DNA of 64,000 nucleotides from Paenibacillus azoreducens (lineage in GTDB: Bacteria > Bacillota > Bacilli > Paenibacillales > Paenibacillaceae): the NCBI RefSeq assembly GCF_021654775.1, contig NZ_AP025343.1:3811501-3875500 (forward strand), written 5' to 3'. Below are positions 33,672 to 42,584 of this stretch, piece after piece. Below the pieces are notes generated by a model. That model ran no database searches, was not told the origin of the DNA, and saw only the letters and a program-made list of their open reading frames with translations. The translations under genes were made by a program, and so were the position numbers. The stretch's first letter is position 1. Each line of letters opens with the position of its first letter.

Positions 33672-34100
33672 GTGGCACGTATTCTCGATAAAGCTGCCGT
33701 TCAGCCGCGGCGCAGGTTTAATCCAGCAAATTCATTTACGATCCGACGCTCGCCGGGAAGATCCCTCCTAGCAACTATTCGATTAAGAATACCTGCTGTA
33801 AATGCCCAACCTAATAGAGTTGAATTGGTTGCAACAATTGGCGTTCGAGGAGTTACCGGTATTGCTCAAATTCTCTTTAGAATCTTCCGGGACGGAATCG
33901 AAATATTTAACACGCAGCAGGGTATTGAATCAGCCGGCTCCGAGCAAAACTATGCTGTCACATTCCAGGCGATCGATAAAAATGTAAGACCAGGTACTCA
34001 TGTTTACACCGTAACCGCAGAAAATGTAACCGCGAATACCCGAGCTGATGTGGTTGGTCCGATTTCTTTTAGCGGGCTGGCCGTTAAAACAGGGGTTTAA
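33672..34100 (+). CDS. Exosporium-type protein (ExsC-like)
   Basis: Small beta-rich protein of 142 aa without signal peptide, resembling the exosporium protein C family of spore formers: an N-terminal RILDKAAVQPRRRFNPANSF, then RVELVATIGVRGVTG, FRIFRDGIEIFNTQQGIES and HVYTVTAENVT, ending VVGPISFSGLAV. The start is GTG 33672 with GGGGAG 9 nt upstream; the longer frame from 33603 has no such site. It is monocistronic. It would be made in the mother cell and deposited on the spore surface. The family assignment is by pattern recall and is moderately sure. Confidence 0.65.
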   Translation: MARILDKAAVQPRRRFNPANSFTIRRSPGRSLLATIRLRIPAVNAQPNRVELVATIGVRGVTGIAQILFRIFRDGIEIFNTQQGIESAGSEQNYAVTFQAIDKNVRPGTHVYTVTAENVTANTRADVVGPISFSGLAVKTGV

Positions 34101-34145
34101 GGTTCAAACTTTGTACGTTGGCCGTATGTCATTTTAACCAGGAAA

Positions 34146-34190
34146 GTGCAAATGATTCATCCGGATCGTCTTCAAGGAGATCATTTGCAC
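34146..34190 (+). terminator. Hairpin after exosporium-type gene
   Basis: GTGCAAATGAT and ATCATTTGCAC form a perfect 11-bp stem around 23 nt; the T-run after it is weak. Confidence 0.6.
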
Positions 34191-34250
34191 GTTCAATTAT
34201 TTGTCTTCGGTTTCGTGAATGAAATAAAATTATAGCCCCGAATACTGACG

Positions 34251-34532
34251 TCATAAATTGGAGTATGGACCGAATTCCGTCTTCTTGCGCTTGAGAACCG
34301 CTACCCCGTATGCTGAAAGCTCAATAGATTGATGGACTCCTTCATCGCTCAGTACATATGTGTACTTATGCCCATCCAGCTGAACTGTTTGTAGACGGTC
34401 GGTAAAATTGAGCAGGAATACGAAATCCTGCACGCCATCTGTTCGAAGTTGCGCCGTTACACCCTGTGGCAGCTCCGTATCAAGAACTCGCGGGATTCCT
34501 ATCACACTTGGTACGGGACCAAAGATGAACAT
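34251..34532 (-). pseudogene. Remnant of a GH42 beta-galactosidase C-terminus
   Basis: About 90 codons matching only the C-terminal beta domain of glycoside hydrolase family 42: LPQGVTAQLRTDGVQDFVFLLNF with the LLNFT motif, then YVLSDEGVHQSIELSAYGVAVLKR. The catalytic barrel (about 550 residues) is missing. It overlaps, in another frame, the end of a truncated sensor kinase, so one deletion seems to have fused the two genes out of frame. Not functional as an enzyme. Confidence 0.75.
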
Positions 34533-35104
34533 GACCTGGCGCGGAAATGAGAAATATTTCCTAGTCCTCGGTCCGAATCAATCTGAAGCCATAAATTGTC
34601 TTTCCTCGAGGATTGCAATGATTTGAACCACTCGCTGTTTTCGATGCTGCGGGCGGAAAGAATATAATAATCCCGCTTGGTAATCGGTTTCGACATGTCA
34701 TCGCCGGGAATTTCGTATATCTTTGTGTTTGTCGTGTAGAGTGCCAGGCGAATGTTATTCCCGAATAATAACAGCGGCGCTTTCATTTGCGGAACAATTT
34801 CATCCCTTGTTTTAAGCATAATGTTCAAAGGCTCCCCTTGGATCTGAAGGGCGTCTTGAAAAGAAATGCTGGTGAACAATGTGTTGGACATTCGCTGAAT
34901 TTCATCCATTTGGTATTTCATGTTGTTTTTTGTTTGCTCAAGAGCGGTCCGAATATTGGTTTCGGCCATTTCGGTCCTTGATTTGATGAGCATCGTGTAG
35001 GAAATATAACCGATTACCACATCCGTTAGCAAGACCAGAATCAAATAGGGAATCATCATCTTGTATGTGTATGGAATATACAGCTTGCCAGATACTTTGC
35101 TCAT
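34502..35104 (-). pseudogene. Truncated YesM-type sensor kinase (N-terminal part only)
   Basis: About 200 residues: a helix (MMIPYLILVLLTDVVIGYIS), then an extracytoplasmic sensor typical of YesM-type kinases (EQTKNNMKYQMDEIQRMSNTL, then FTSISFQDALQIQ). HAMP, His-kinase and ATPase parts are absent; the frame runs through GNISHFRAR into unrelated residues and stops at 34502. YesM kinases normally neighbour AraC-type regulators and carbohydrate genes, consistent with a lost sugar-utilisation locus joined to the beta-galactosidase tail. ATG 35104 has AGGTGG 5 nt upstream. Confidence 0.8.
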
Positions 35105-35349
35105 CCGTTCCACCTAGGCTTTCTGTTTTTCGAGAAATGGAGTTAAAAAGAAACCGGATCTCCGAAACGACATCACTAATGTTAGAGTTGTTTCGACAAC
35201 CGAAAATGAATTCCTCCTATCTATATTGACTCGATTACAAACAAAATCTAAAATGAAAACAAATTAAATTTCATGCCGGATGTCCAATCGCCCCATTGAA
35301 TAGCTGTCGCTCATTGAATTGAAACCGATTACATAGGAGGAGTCAGACT

Positions 35350-36117
35350 ATGCTGCAGATTTGTCATCACACTGAAGGAGTTTCAAAAGCTGAGGTTTCG
35401 CCAAACACATCGCTTCTAACACTATACCCTGTTGAAGGCAAGGATCAAGAAGCACTTCCCTTCGTATTGGTTCTGCCTGGCGGCGGATACTATCTGCTTG
35501 CTCCGCATGAAGGTGAACCTATTGCCCGCTGGTTCAATGAGCTGGGCATTCATGCGGGCGTTCTTCATTATCAACTTGACCATATTACGCCTTCGGCCTT
35601 GATTCGGGATGTCGAGGATGCAATTCTTTGGATTCGGGAGACTCCTCATGAGTGGAAGGTAAACCCGCAGCAAGTCGGCATGATCGGATTCTCGGCTGGA
35701 GGCCATCTTGCTTCCATCGCTGCCGTTACGGGTACCGTTAAACCGGATCTTCTGCTCCTCGGCTACCCGGTGATTACATTCGAGGAGCCTTTTGCGCATC
35801 AGGGAAGCCGTGAGCGTTTCCTGGGCGATAACCCAGGGCCTGATCAAATACAGGCCTTTTCATCCAACCGTCAGGCAAACTCAAGCAGCCCGCCGACCTT
35901 TATCTGGACTACCTCCGATGATGCCGTTGTTCCTGTGGAGAACAGCCTGCTGTTTGCAGGCGCGTTATCCAAGGCAGGCATTCCTTTTGAACTGCATGTA
36001 TTTGAGGAAGGCCCTCATGGTCTGGGCATGTCCGAAGGGAACTCGCTATGCCGGCAATGGCTCGGATGCTGCGCCAATTGGCTCCGGCAGCATCATTTTG
36101 TAAAGGAGGACTTTTAA
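35350..36117 (+). CDS. Alpha/beta hydrolase, acetylxylan-esterase-like
   Basis: Cytoplasmic serine esterase of 255 aa. The oxyanion region VLPGGGYYLLAPHEGEPIA, the nucleophile elbow GFSAGGHLAS and the catalytic Asp in TSDDAVVPVE and His in EGPHGLGMSE are in order, as in the BD-FAE/acetylxylan esterase branch that deacetylates xylo-oligosaccharides. AGGAGG lies about 10 nt before the ATG. Neighbouring carbohydrate-gene remnants fit a former sugar-utilisation cluster. Confidence 0.88.
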   Translation: MLQICHHTEGVSKAEVSPNTSLLTLYPVEGKDQEALPFVLVLPGGGYYLLAPHEGEPIARWFNELGIHAGVLHYQLDHITPSALIRDVEDAILWIRETPHEWKVNPQQVGMIGFSAGGHLASIAAVTGTVKPDLLLLGYPVITFEEPFAHQGSRERFLGDNPGPDQIQAFSSNRQANSSSPPTFIWTTSDDAVVPVENSLLFAGALSKAGIPFELHVFEEGPHGLGMSEGNSLCRQWLGCCANWLRQHHFVKEDF

Positions 36118-36143
36118 AAATATTATCATCGCAGCATTCAAAA

Positions 36144-36174
36144 TCCCCAGTCAGGCATAACGCCTGACTGGGGA
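36144..36174. terminator. Hairpin between esterase and beta-CASP hydrolase genes
   Basis: CCCCAGTCAGGC and GCCTGACTGGGG form a perfect 12-bp stem around ATAAC. The T-run (ATTTTG) is on the minus-strand side, so it mainly ends the beta-CASP gene. Confidence 0.8.
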
Positions 36175-36192
36175 TTAACTGATTACGATAAT

Positions 36193-37506
36193 TTATATAT
36201 TTAAGACTGCTCCGGGTTCTAGCGAAAACATACTCCGATGCCCCTCCTCAATCAATCGGGCAATCACGCGGTCGGTTTCAGGTTTTGGAGCATGAACCAG
36301 CACTGTATTCCGGCTGGAAACCTCTTGCAGCATAAGCCTTACATCATTGATCCCCTGATGGATTTTGTACCCCATCTGTACCACTTCGCAGTATGACTCT
36401 TCCGTCTCTCCCTTTAGCAGGCGTCGGGCAAAAGTACCTTCACTCGCATGGCCCGTAATAACAATAGCATTGTCCGTTGAAGAAGAGAGACGTTCTGCAT
36501 ACCAACGGGCGCGGGGGGACTCCATCATACCATCCGTAGTAAAGATGATTAACGGGTCCTTTCCCTGCAGCAGGCGAAGGCGCTCATCCTGGCTGCTCGG
36601 AACATGGACATGCGGGGAATTCATGGCTTCTTCGATATAATGAAGAGCCTCCGGCCGGACCCAGTCCTGCCAGTCAGCGATCTGATGAAGACCATCAAGG
36701 ATCTCCTGTTCGACAAGTATATGTTGCCCAGGAAATATATTTATCGCCCATATCAGCAGCTCCTGCCCCCTGCCGAAAGCAGGAACCGGCAGCAGTACAT
36801 GGCCCCCTCGCTCCCCTACACCATGAATGAACCGTCTAAGCGCATTCAGCTTTTGATCCTGCGATTCCTCGTCCGTGCCGTACGCATTATCTATAATAGA
36901 TAAAGATGTTTCTTGCAATAACGGATGATTATCGGATGGATGGTGGAAGTTAGAATCTCCAGGTAAATCCACGGCTAGTAGCGCAGATTCACGGCTGAAG
37001 TCCCCCGAGTAGAATAGATGATTATCTCCCATTTGCAACCGCAGCCAGACCGAACCGAGCATATGGCCGCTCCGCCCCCACTGCAGCTTCATTCCTTCCT
37101 TCAGTTGAAGCCAGCCGCCTGGCTCCACCTCTTCCTCCAGAATACGGAAACGCATGGCTGAAATATGGGCGAGATCATAAGGCAGATCACCGCCTCGACC
37201 CGCTACATATTTACGCCAATTGGCAAAATACAGTTCAAGCTGCAATACCGTCGGTCTTGTTGTCCATATTTCCCCTTGATAACCATGCTTGTAGAGCAAA
37301 GGCAAGGCCATGGAATGATCCTCATGCGCATGCGACAGGAATACAGCCGTCAGCTGGGGAATTAGATCTTCCTGAAGCAAGGGATACTCTCCCGTCCCCT
37401 CTTTCTTTACACCGCAGTCGAACATGATCCGATGCTGATCTCCTGTCAATACATAACAAGAACGGCCATGCTCGCCGGCACCGCCCCATACTTTTAATTC
37501 CATCAT
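36193..37506 (-). CDS. Beta-CASP metallo-beta-lactamase-fold hydrolase
   Basis: Zinc-dependent hydrolase of 437 aa. The MBL part begins ELKVWGGAGEHGRSCYVL, carries the metal motif HAHEDH, then GHMLGSVWLRLQ and YSGDFSRES; a beta-CASP insert follows with PAFGRGQELL and the closing GHASEGTFARRLLKGE and LVHAPKPE. These are features of RNA-processing nucleases of the YSH1/CPSF type. The start overlaps the permease stop by 4 nt, so it is the last gene of an ABC importer operon, an unusual place for a nuclease. It may act instead on a phosphoester linked to the imported compound. Confidence 0.85.
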   Translation of the reverse strand: MMELKVWGGAGEHGRSCYVLTGDQHRIMFDCGVKKEGTGEYPLLQEDLIPQLTAVFLSHAHEDHSMALPLLYKHGYQGEIWTTRPTVLQLELYFANWRKYVAGRGGDLPYDLAHISAMRFRILEEEVEPGGWLQLKEGMKLQWGRSGHMLGSVWLRLQMGDNHLFYSGDFSRESALLAVDLPGDSNFHHPSDNHPLLQETSLSIIDNAYGTDEESQDQKLNALRRFIHGVGERGGHVLLPVPAFGRGQELLIWAINIFPGQHILVEQEILDGLHQIADWQDWVRPEALHYIEEAMNSPHVHVPSSQDERLRLLQGKDPLIIFTTDGMMESPRARWYAERLSSSTDNAIVITGHASEGTFARRLLKGETEESYCEVVQMGYKIHQGINDVRLMLQEVSSRNTVLVHAPKPETDRVIARLIEEGHRSMFSLEPGAVLNI

Positions 37507-39182
37507 GAAGCATTACGCTTTCTTTTGGAGCCCAGGACTTCCAGCAGTATGAGCAAAATGGTTGTTAATCCAACCGAGATCACGGCCATCGCCATGCCGA
37601 GCGATACTTGTCCTTGCTCGAACTGGGCATAGATATACGTCGCAGAGGTTTGTACGGACGGGGGCATAATCAGCAGGGAACCGACAAGCTCACGCGATGC
37701 AATCGTAAAAGTCATCATCCATCCGGCCAGCATTCCCGGAACGATTAGCGGCAGCAGTACTCTGCGGAAAATGTAACCCGGTTTTGCGCCAAACACCTGA
37801 CCGGCCTGAAACAGTGAAGGATCAATTTGGGTAAAGGCGCTTTTGACGTACTGTACCGTATAAGGAACAAATAATACGACATAGGTGAGAATGACCATGC
37901 CATAGGTGTTATACAGCGGAATCGGAATCCATGGCGAATTCCATAGCAGGATCAAACCTACGACGAGTACTATTCCCGGCACCGTATTAGGCAGCAGACT
38001 GAACAGATCAATCGTCCGCTGCAGACGGGTTCTGGACCGCTCAATCAAGACGGCGAACCAAGTGCCAAGGAACACCGCAATAGTGGAAGCGGCCAAAGAC
38101 AGCCAGAGACTGTTCATCAAAGCTTTCATGCTTGGTGAATTCCAGCTCAGCAGCTCTCTATAGAAATCGAGCGTAAAGTTGTTCCATGCCAGCCCAATTC
38201 CCCGCAGTTTCATTGTGGAAGCCGCCACAATGGAGAAGTAAGGGATACCGATCGATACGAGCAGAAGCAGAAACACGTAAATCCCCGCCGACCATTGCAA
38301 CCAGTTGCTGCTGCGCATGGAAGAACGGCGCACGCCTTTTCCCCCGACCAGGCCATAAGTATATTTGCGGTTCACCAAGGATTGGGCGTACCAAACCAGG
38401 AGACAAGTAGTCAGAAGCACCGACGCCAGTGAAGTTGCTTTGCCAAAATCGATCGGCCAGCTGGAAATATATTTGTGAATTTCAGATGTCATGACCTCGT
38501 AACCGATACGTTTGCCGAACGTAACTGGCGTTCCGAATTCTGCAATGGTTTTGACAAAGACGAGCATCGCCCCCATGCCAAAGGCCGATAGCAGCAGCGG
38601 GGCAACGATCCGGCGAAAGCGGTATAAAAACGGTGCTCCCATCACTGCAGCCGCTTCTTCCATATTCCCGCCGATTCTCTCCAGCGCCCCTCGCAGCAGC
38701 AAATACAGGAAGGGAAATAGATGCAGGCTCATAATCGCAACCATCCCGCCAAAGGAAAAAAAAGCTCCCCCGAGCCCGGCGAGACCCGGAGCCAGCTGCT
38801 CCAGGTAGCCGTTTTTTTGCATGAATAGAATCCAGCCCATCGAACCGATGTAAGGTGGCGTCATGAAGGGAATCAGGAACACGATCTCAAGCCACCGCCA
38901 CTGTCCCAGTCTGGTATTTACCATCACCCAAGCAAGCGGCAGGGCAAGCACTGTCGTTCCCAAAATGACACACACACCTAGCCAGATCGAGGCTGTCAGC
39001 ACACTCACCATATCGGAATCTGCCAGAGTGCGGAATGGGGCTGACCACTGCAGCTGCCCATTCCGGTATACGCTTTGGATGAAGATTTCGGCCAAAGGCA
39101 CAACGATGAGAAGGATCAGGACCAGGAGCGCAAGTACCATCGACCAGATTTTGAATTGTCGTTGTTGTAAAAAATATTTCAT
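37503..39182 (-). CDS. ABC importer permease, fused two-domain (FbpB/PhnV type)
   Basis: Membrane permease of 559 aa with about 12 helices, two binding-protein-dependent transport domains in tandem. Each half has an EAA loop: EEAAAVMGAPFLYRFRRIVAP and QAGQVFGAKPGYIFRRVLLP. The fused layout is usual for iron(III) and 2-aminoethylphosphonate transporters. It starts 1 nt after the binding-protein stop with no clear ribosome binding site, so translation is probably coupled. Part of a four-gene operon of ATPase, binding protein, permease and hydrolase, divergent from LysR. Confidence 0.92.
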   Translation of the reverse strand: MKYFLQQRQFKIWSMVLALLVLILLIVVPLAEIFIQSVYRNGQLQWSAPFRTLADSDMVSVLTASIWLGVCVILGTTVLALPLAWVMVNTRLGQWRWLEIVFLIPFMTPPYIGSMGWILFMQKNGYLEQLAPGLAGLGGAFFSFGGMVAIMSLHLFPFLYLLLRGALERIGGNMEEAAAVMGAPFLYRFRRIVAPLLLSAFGMGAMLVFVKTIAEFGTPVTFGKRIGYEVMTSEIHKYISSWPIDFGKATSLASVLLTTCLLVWYAQSLVNRKYTYGLVGGKGVRRSSMRSSNWLQWSAGIYVFLLLLVSIGIPYFSIVAASTMKLRGIGLAWNNFTLDFYRELLSWNSPSMKALMNSLWLSLAASTIAVFLGTWFAVLIERSRTRLQRTIDLFSLLPNTVPGIVLVVGLILLWNSPWIPIPLYNTYGMVILTYVVLFVPYTVQYVKSAFTQIDPSLFQAGQVFGAKPGYIFRRVLLPLIVPGMLAGWMMTFTIASRELVGSLLIMPPSVQTSATYIYAQFEQGQVSLGMAMAVISVGLTTILLILLEVLGSKRKRNAS

Positions 39183-39183
39183 G

Positions 39184-40248
39184 TTATTTAAACAGCTTCG
39201 TAAATTTGTCGGTTACATCCGGGCCATGCTCGCCCATCCAGCCCCAGTCCGTCTTAAGAAGCGGAATCTCGTCCAGATTGGCGCGGTTCTCGGCCTTGAT
39301 ATCCGTGCGGCCCGGCAGCAGCGCAGCATCGGAAACCAGCTTCTGCGCCGAATCGGAGAGCAGGTAATCAATGAATGCTTTCGCATTCTCTTCATGTTTG
39401 GTAGACTTCAAAATCGCGGCAGGACGCGGGCTGACAACGGTACCTTCTTGCGGATAGACGATATCGATCGGCTCGCCTTTGGCCTTTGCTTTGTAAGTCA
39501 TGTAGTCGACCGCGCCGGCAACAATGCTCTTAGCGCCTGTAATGACGGGATCAAGCGCCTCCTGGTTGGCCCCGGCCATGGCTACGCCATTAGCTTTGTA
39601 CTGCTCGAACAGGGACCAGCCATTATCCCCTTTGTCACTTAGGTAACCTGTGATGAAGTCGAGCGCAGAACCGGACAGCGACGGATCCGGAATGTTAATT
39701 TGGTCCTTGTATTCCGGTTTGGCCAGATCGCTCCAGGAGGCAGGCGGTGTGGTTACCAGTTTCGTATTATAGGCAATGCCAAGCGCCGATGCGCTGGTGC
39801 TGAAGTAGTTACCTTCCGGGTCGGACCAATCCTTGTTCAACTTGTCCGCGTTTTTGGCTCCCGGATATGGCAGCGTCAGCCCTTCCTTTTTAAGACCTTG
39901 GGCGGATGGCAGCGAGGCGAGTATAACCACGTCCGCTACCGGATTGGATTTCTCCGCTTCCAAGCGGGCCAGAATTTTCCCTGTCGTACCCTGAAAGGTT
40001 TCCACCTTGATGCCGGATTGGGATTCAAACTCTTTGACGAGCTTGTTCGCCAGACCTTCAGGACCTGCCGTATATACGGTAAGCGTCTTATCCGCCGCCC
40101 CCGTCGTTTTGCTCTCTCCGGCAGCAATAGCTGTATCTTCAACGGCCTTATTGCCTCCGCAGCCGGCCAATGCAGCTCCAAGCGTCAATGCCAGAACCAA
40201 AGCGCTCCCTTTTTTCCATGTATTGCGTGTCATATTTACCATCTTCAT
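39184..40248 (-). CDS. ABC importer substrate-binding lipoprotein
   Basis: Extracellular binding protein of 354 aa. Lipoprotein signal peptide with lipobox LAGC, then a type-2 periplasmic binding fold: TLTVYTAGPEGLANKLVKEF, GKILARLEAEKSNP, DVVILAS, LGIAYNTKLV and AGAVDYMTYKAKAKG. It resembles binding proteins for ferric iron and for phosphonates. No Tyr-Tyr pair of ferric-binding proteins is evident, so an anionic organophosphorus ligand is at least as likely. GGGGGA lies 9 nt before the ATG. Confidence 0.9.
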   Translation of the reverse strand: MKMVNMTRNTWKKGSALVLALTLGAALAGCGGNKAVEDTAIAAGESKTTGAADKTLTVYTAGPEGLANKLVKEFESQSGIKVETFQGTTGKILARLEAEKSNPVADVVILASLPSAQGLKKEGLTLPYPGAKNADKLNKDWSDPEGNYFSTSASALGIAYNTKLVTTPPASWSDLAKPEYKDQINIPDPSLSGSALDFITGYLSDKGDNGWSLFEQYKANGVAMAGANQEALDPVITGAKSIVAGAVDYMTYKAKAKGEPIDIVYPQEGTVVSPRPAAILKSTKHEENAKAFIDYLLSDSAQKLVSDAALLPGRTDIKAENRANLDEIPLLKTDWGWMGEHGPDVTDKFTKLFK

Positions 40249-40290
40249 TTCATCTTTTCCCCCTTGATTTGTTTTTTTGATTCGAATTTT

Positions 40291-41259
40291 TCAATTCTCC
40301 TTCAACCGGTGAATGCACTGCTGCGGCAAGTAGACCATGACTTCCGTCCCTTCTCTCAGCCGCTCCGGATGATAGGCCAGCCACGGTTCAGGAGACTCGT
40401 CTGTTTTCAGCTTGACCTCATACCGGTCGCCCATATAGCTTACCTGCGTAACCACGGCGGCATAGGACTCGGCCTTCTGCTCACCCTGATCAAATCGGAT
40501 ATGCTCCGGTCTGAACATGGATTGCCCATCCGCCAGCCAGTTGGACTTCCCGATAAACCGAGCAACGAACGAATGCTCCGGATGATTGTAGATTTCTTCC
40601 GGCGAACCTTTTTGCAGCACTTGTCCGCTATGCATGACAATTACCTCGTCCGACATGGACATGGCTTCGATTTGGTCATGCGTTACATACAGGGCTGTTA
40701 ATCCCATTTCACGCACCAAGTACATCATTTCCAGGCGCATCTCATCACGCAATACCGCATCGAGCGCGCTAAGCGGCTCATCGAACAGCACCAGTCGCGG
40801 ACGTGTCGCAACCGCTCTTGCGAATGCCACCCGCTGCTGCTGCCCGCCCGACAGCTGATGTGGATACCGCTGCTCCATACCGGCCAGCTTGACCTTGTCT
40901 AATGCCTCCATAACCTTGTCATGAATTCCATTTTTGCGACCGGTGGCCCGAAATCCGAAGGCTACATTTTCGAAGACAGTCATATGAGGCCACAGCGCAA
41001 AATCCTGGAACACCATCCCGAAGCCGCGCCGATGGGGCGGTACTTCTCTCGTCCCGTTGTACAGGATATCTTCACCAAAGCTGATGCTCCCAGTATCCGG
41101 GCGCTCCAGACCGGCGATCAAGCGCAGCAAGGTGGTCTTGCCGCAGCCTGACGGGCCGAGCAGTGTCGTGAACTTTCCCTGGCGGATCTTTAAGTCAGTC
41201 GGGTGAAGCGCGATATTGCCGTCAAAGCTTTTACCCAGACCGCGTATGTTCAAATCCAT
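40291..41259 (-). CDS. ABC importer ATPase (FbpC/PotA type)
   Basis: Cytoplasmic ATPase of 322 aa. Walker A GPSGCGKTT, Q-loop MVFQDFALWPHM, signature LSGGQQQRVAFARA, Walker B LVLFDEPLSALD and H-loop YVTHDQIEAMS, followed by a TOBE-type regulatory domain from about 235. First gene of the operon; AAGGG lies about 8 nt before the ATG. It energises the permease and lipoprotein encoded downstream. Confidence 0.93.
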   Translation of the reverse strand: MDLNIRGLGKSFDGNIALHPTDLKIRQGKFTTLLGPSGCGKTTLLRLIAGLERPDTGSISFGEDILYNGTREVPPHRRGFGMVFQDFALWPHMTVFENVAFGFRATGRKNGIHDKVMEALDKVKLAGMEQRYPHQLSGGQQQRVAFARAVATRPRLVLFDEPLSALDAVLRDEMRLEMMYLVREMGLTALYVTHDQIEAMSMSDEVIVMHSGQVLQKGSPEEIYNHPEHSFVARFIGKSNWLADGQSMFRPEHIRFDQGEQKAESYAAVVTQVSYMGDRYEVKLKTDESPEPWLAYHPERLREGTEVMVYLPQQCIHRLKEN

Positions 41260-41547
41260 CTGATGATTCCCTTCCTTGCTTTTTGCATTTGGTATGTCTT
41301 TTGCTACTATCGTTCCTACAACAACTAGTGTAACTGTGGGAATGAAAGCCAGTATTACGGTAATGTAAAATGAAAATTAATTATTTCGATGAACTGCATT
41401 TACATTCATAGATTAAATCTATATATATGTCATTTTCATCATGGAATTAAATCGAGAGTTAGAGCCCCGATATTGGATCAAACAGCGGTTGGCATTATGA
41501 AATTTACTTTATAAGCAAGTTTATAAAGATTAAGGCAGGGATTTCAG

Positions 41548-42453
41548 ATGATGAATCTTAATTTAATGAAGCTTCAAATTGTCGAGCTGCTGGAGAAACA
41601 CCATAAAATCACCACAGTTGCCGACCTGTTAGGACTCAAGCAGCCTACGGTTACTTTTCATATGAAAAGTCTTGAACGTGAATTCGGGGTTAAGTTATTC
41701 GATGCCCGCATGGGCCGAATTATTTTGACTGACGCCGGATATGCCCTTCTTCACTATGCAACCAAAATCAATGCGCTTGCGGCGGAAGCCAAGCGGGTCG
41801 TAAATGATTTCGATACGCTCAGGCAGGGAGCGTTATCCATCGGGGCCAGCTATGTTCCTGCGACGTATATTTTACCGGCCGTACTCGATTCTTTTACCAA
41901 GTCCTATCCGGGCATACACATCTCGCTATCCGTCAAAACCGCTCCGGTCATCACCACAATGCTGCAGTCTCATCAGATCGATATCGGCATCATTTCAACC
42001 GGCCCTTTTCATAAAGCGCCGCTAAAAGCTCATACGTTATGCAATGACGAGCTTGTTCTGGTCTGCTCCCCTTCCCATCCGTTTGCGGAAGCCGCGGAAT
42101 GGACAACGGAATTGATTGCCGCCTCCTCTTTCGTGCTGCATGGCGAGGCATCCAGTACTCGGCGTATCACGGATCAGTGGCTGGATGAGCAGGGCATTCG
42201 TCCCTTCTCCAAGCTAGAACTCGATTCCTTGGAAGCTATCAAGCAGGCGGTTATGCTCGGAGAGCATATCTCCTTCATCTCGCGTATGGCGGTTCAATCC
42301 GAGGTAGCCCGAGGCTTGCTGAAGATGTGGCCGATTCCGGACCAGCCCGCCGATCGCCAAGTATTTGTCGTTACCAATCAGGACCGGTATATGTCAGCAA
42401 CGAGCAGCCGTTTCATTGAGCTGCTGGATCGGTGGCGGCTATCGTTTCAATAA
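41548..42453 (+). CDS. LysR-family transcriptional regulator
   Basis: Regulator of 301 aa. The N-terminal helix-turn-helix reads LLEKHHKITTVADLLGLKQPTVTFHMKSLEREFGVKLF, followed by a linker helix and a co-inducer domain (about 90-295) with LSIGASYVPATYILPAVL. It is divergent from the ABC importer operon across a 288-bp gap, the usual arrangement for a LysR protein and its target. Co-inducer unknown, presumably the imported compound. Confidence 0.92.
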   Translation: MMNLNLMKLQIVELLEKHHKITTVADLLGLKQPTVTFHMKSLEREFGVKLFDARMGRIILTDAGYALLHYATKINALAAEAKRVVNDFDTLRQGALSIGASYVPATYILPAVLDSFTKSYPGIHISLSVKTAPVITTMLQSHQIDIGIISTGPFHKAPLKAHTLCNDELVLVCSPSHPFAEAAEWTTELIAASSFVLHGEASSTRRITDQWLDEQGIRPFSKLELDSLEAIKQAVMLGEHISFISRMAVQSEVARGLLKMWPIPDQPADRQVFVVTNQDRYMSATSSRFIELLDRWRLSFQ

Positions 42454-42584
42454 CCTCTCTTGGTTACCCAAGAAAAAATTTTTCTTTTTTTAACCGGAGT
42501 GCTCCATTCTTTTGATTTGGGTTTGACACTGTCCCCGTACAGTTAGGTAACGAAACATATATCCATATCAAAGGAGCTGAATTC

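Noticed and set aside
39700..40701. 333-codon open frame on the plus strand
   Set aside because: Antisense to the binding protein and ATPase of the ABC importer; no family match.
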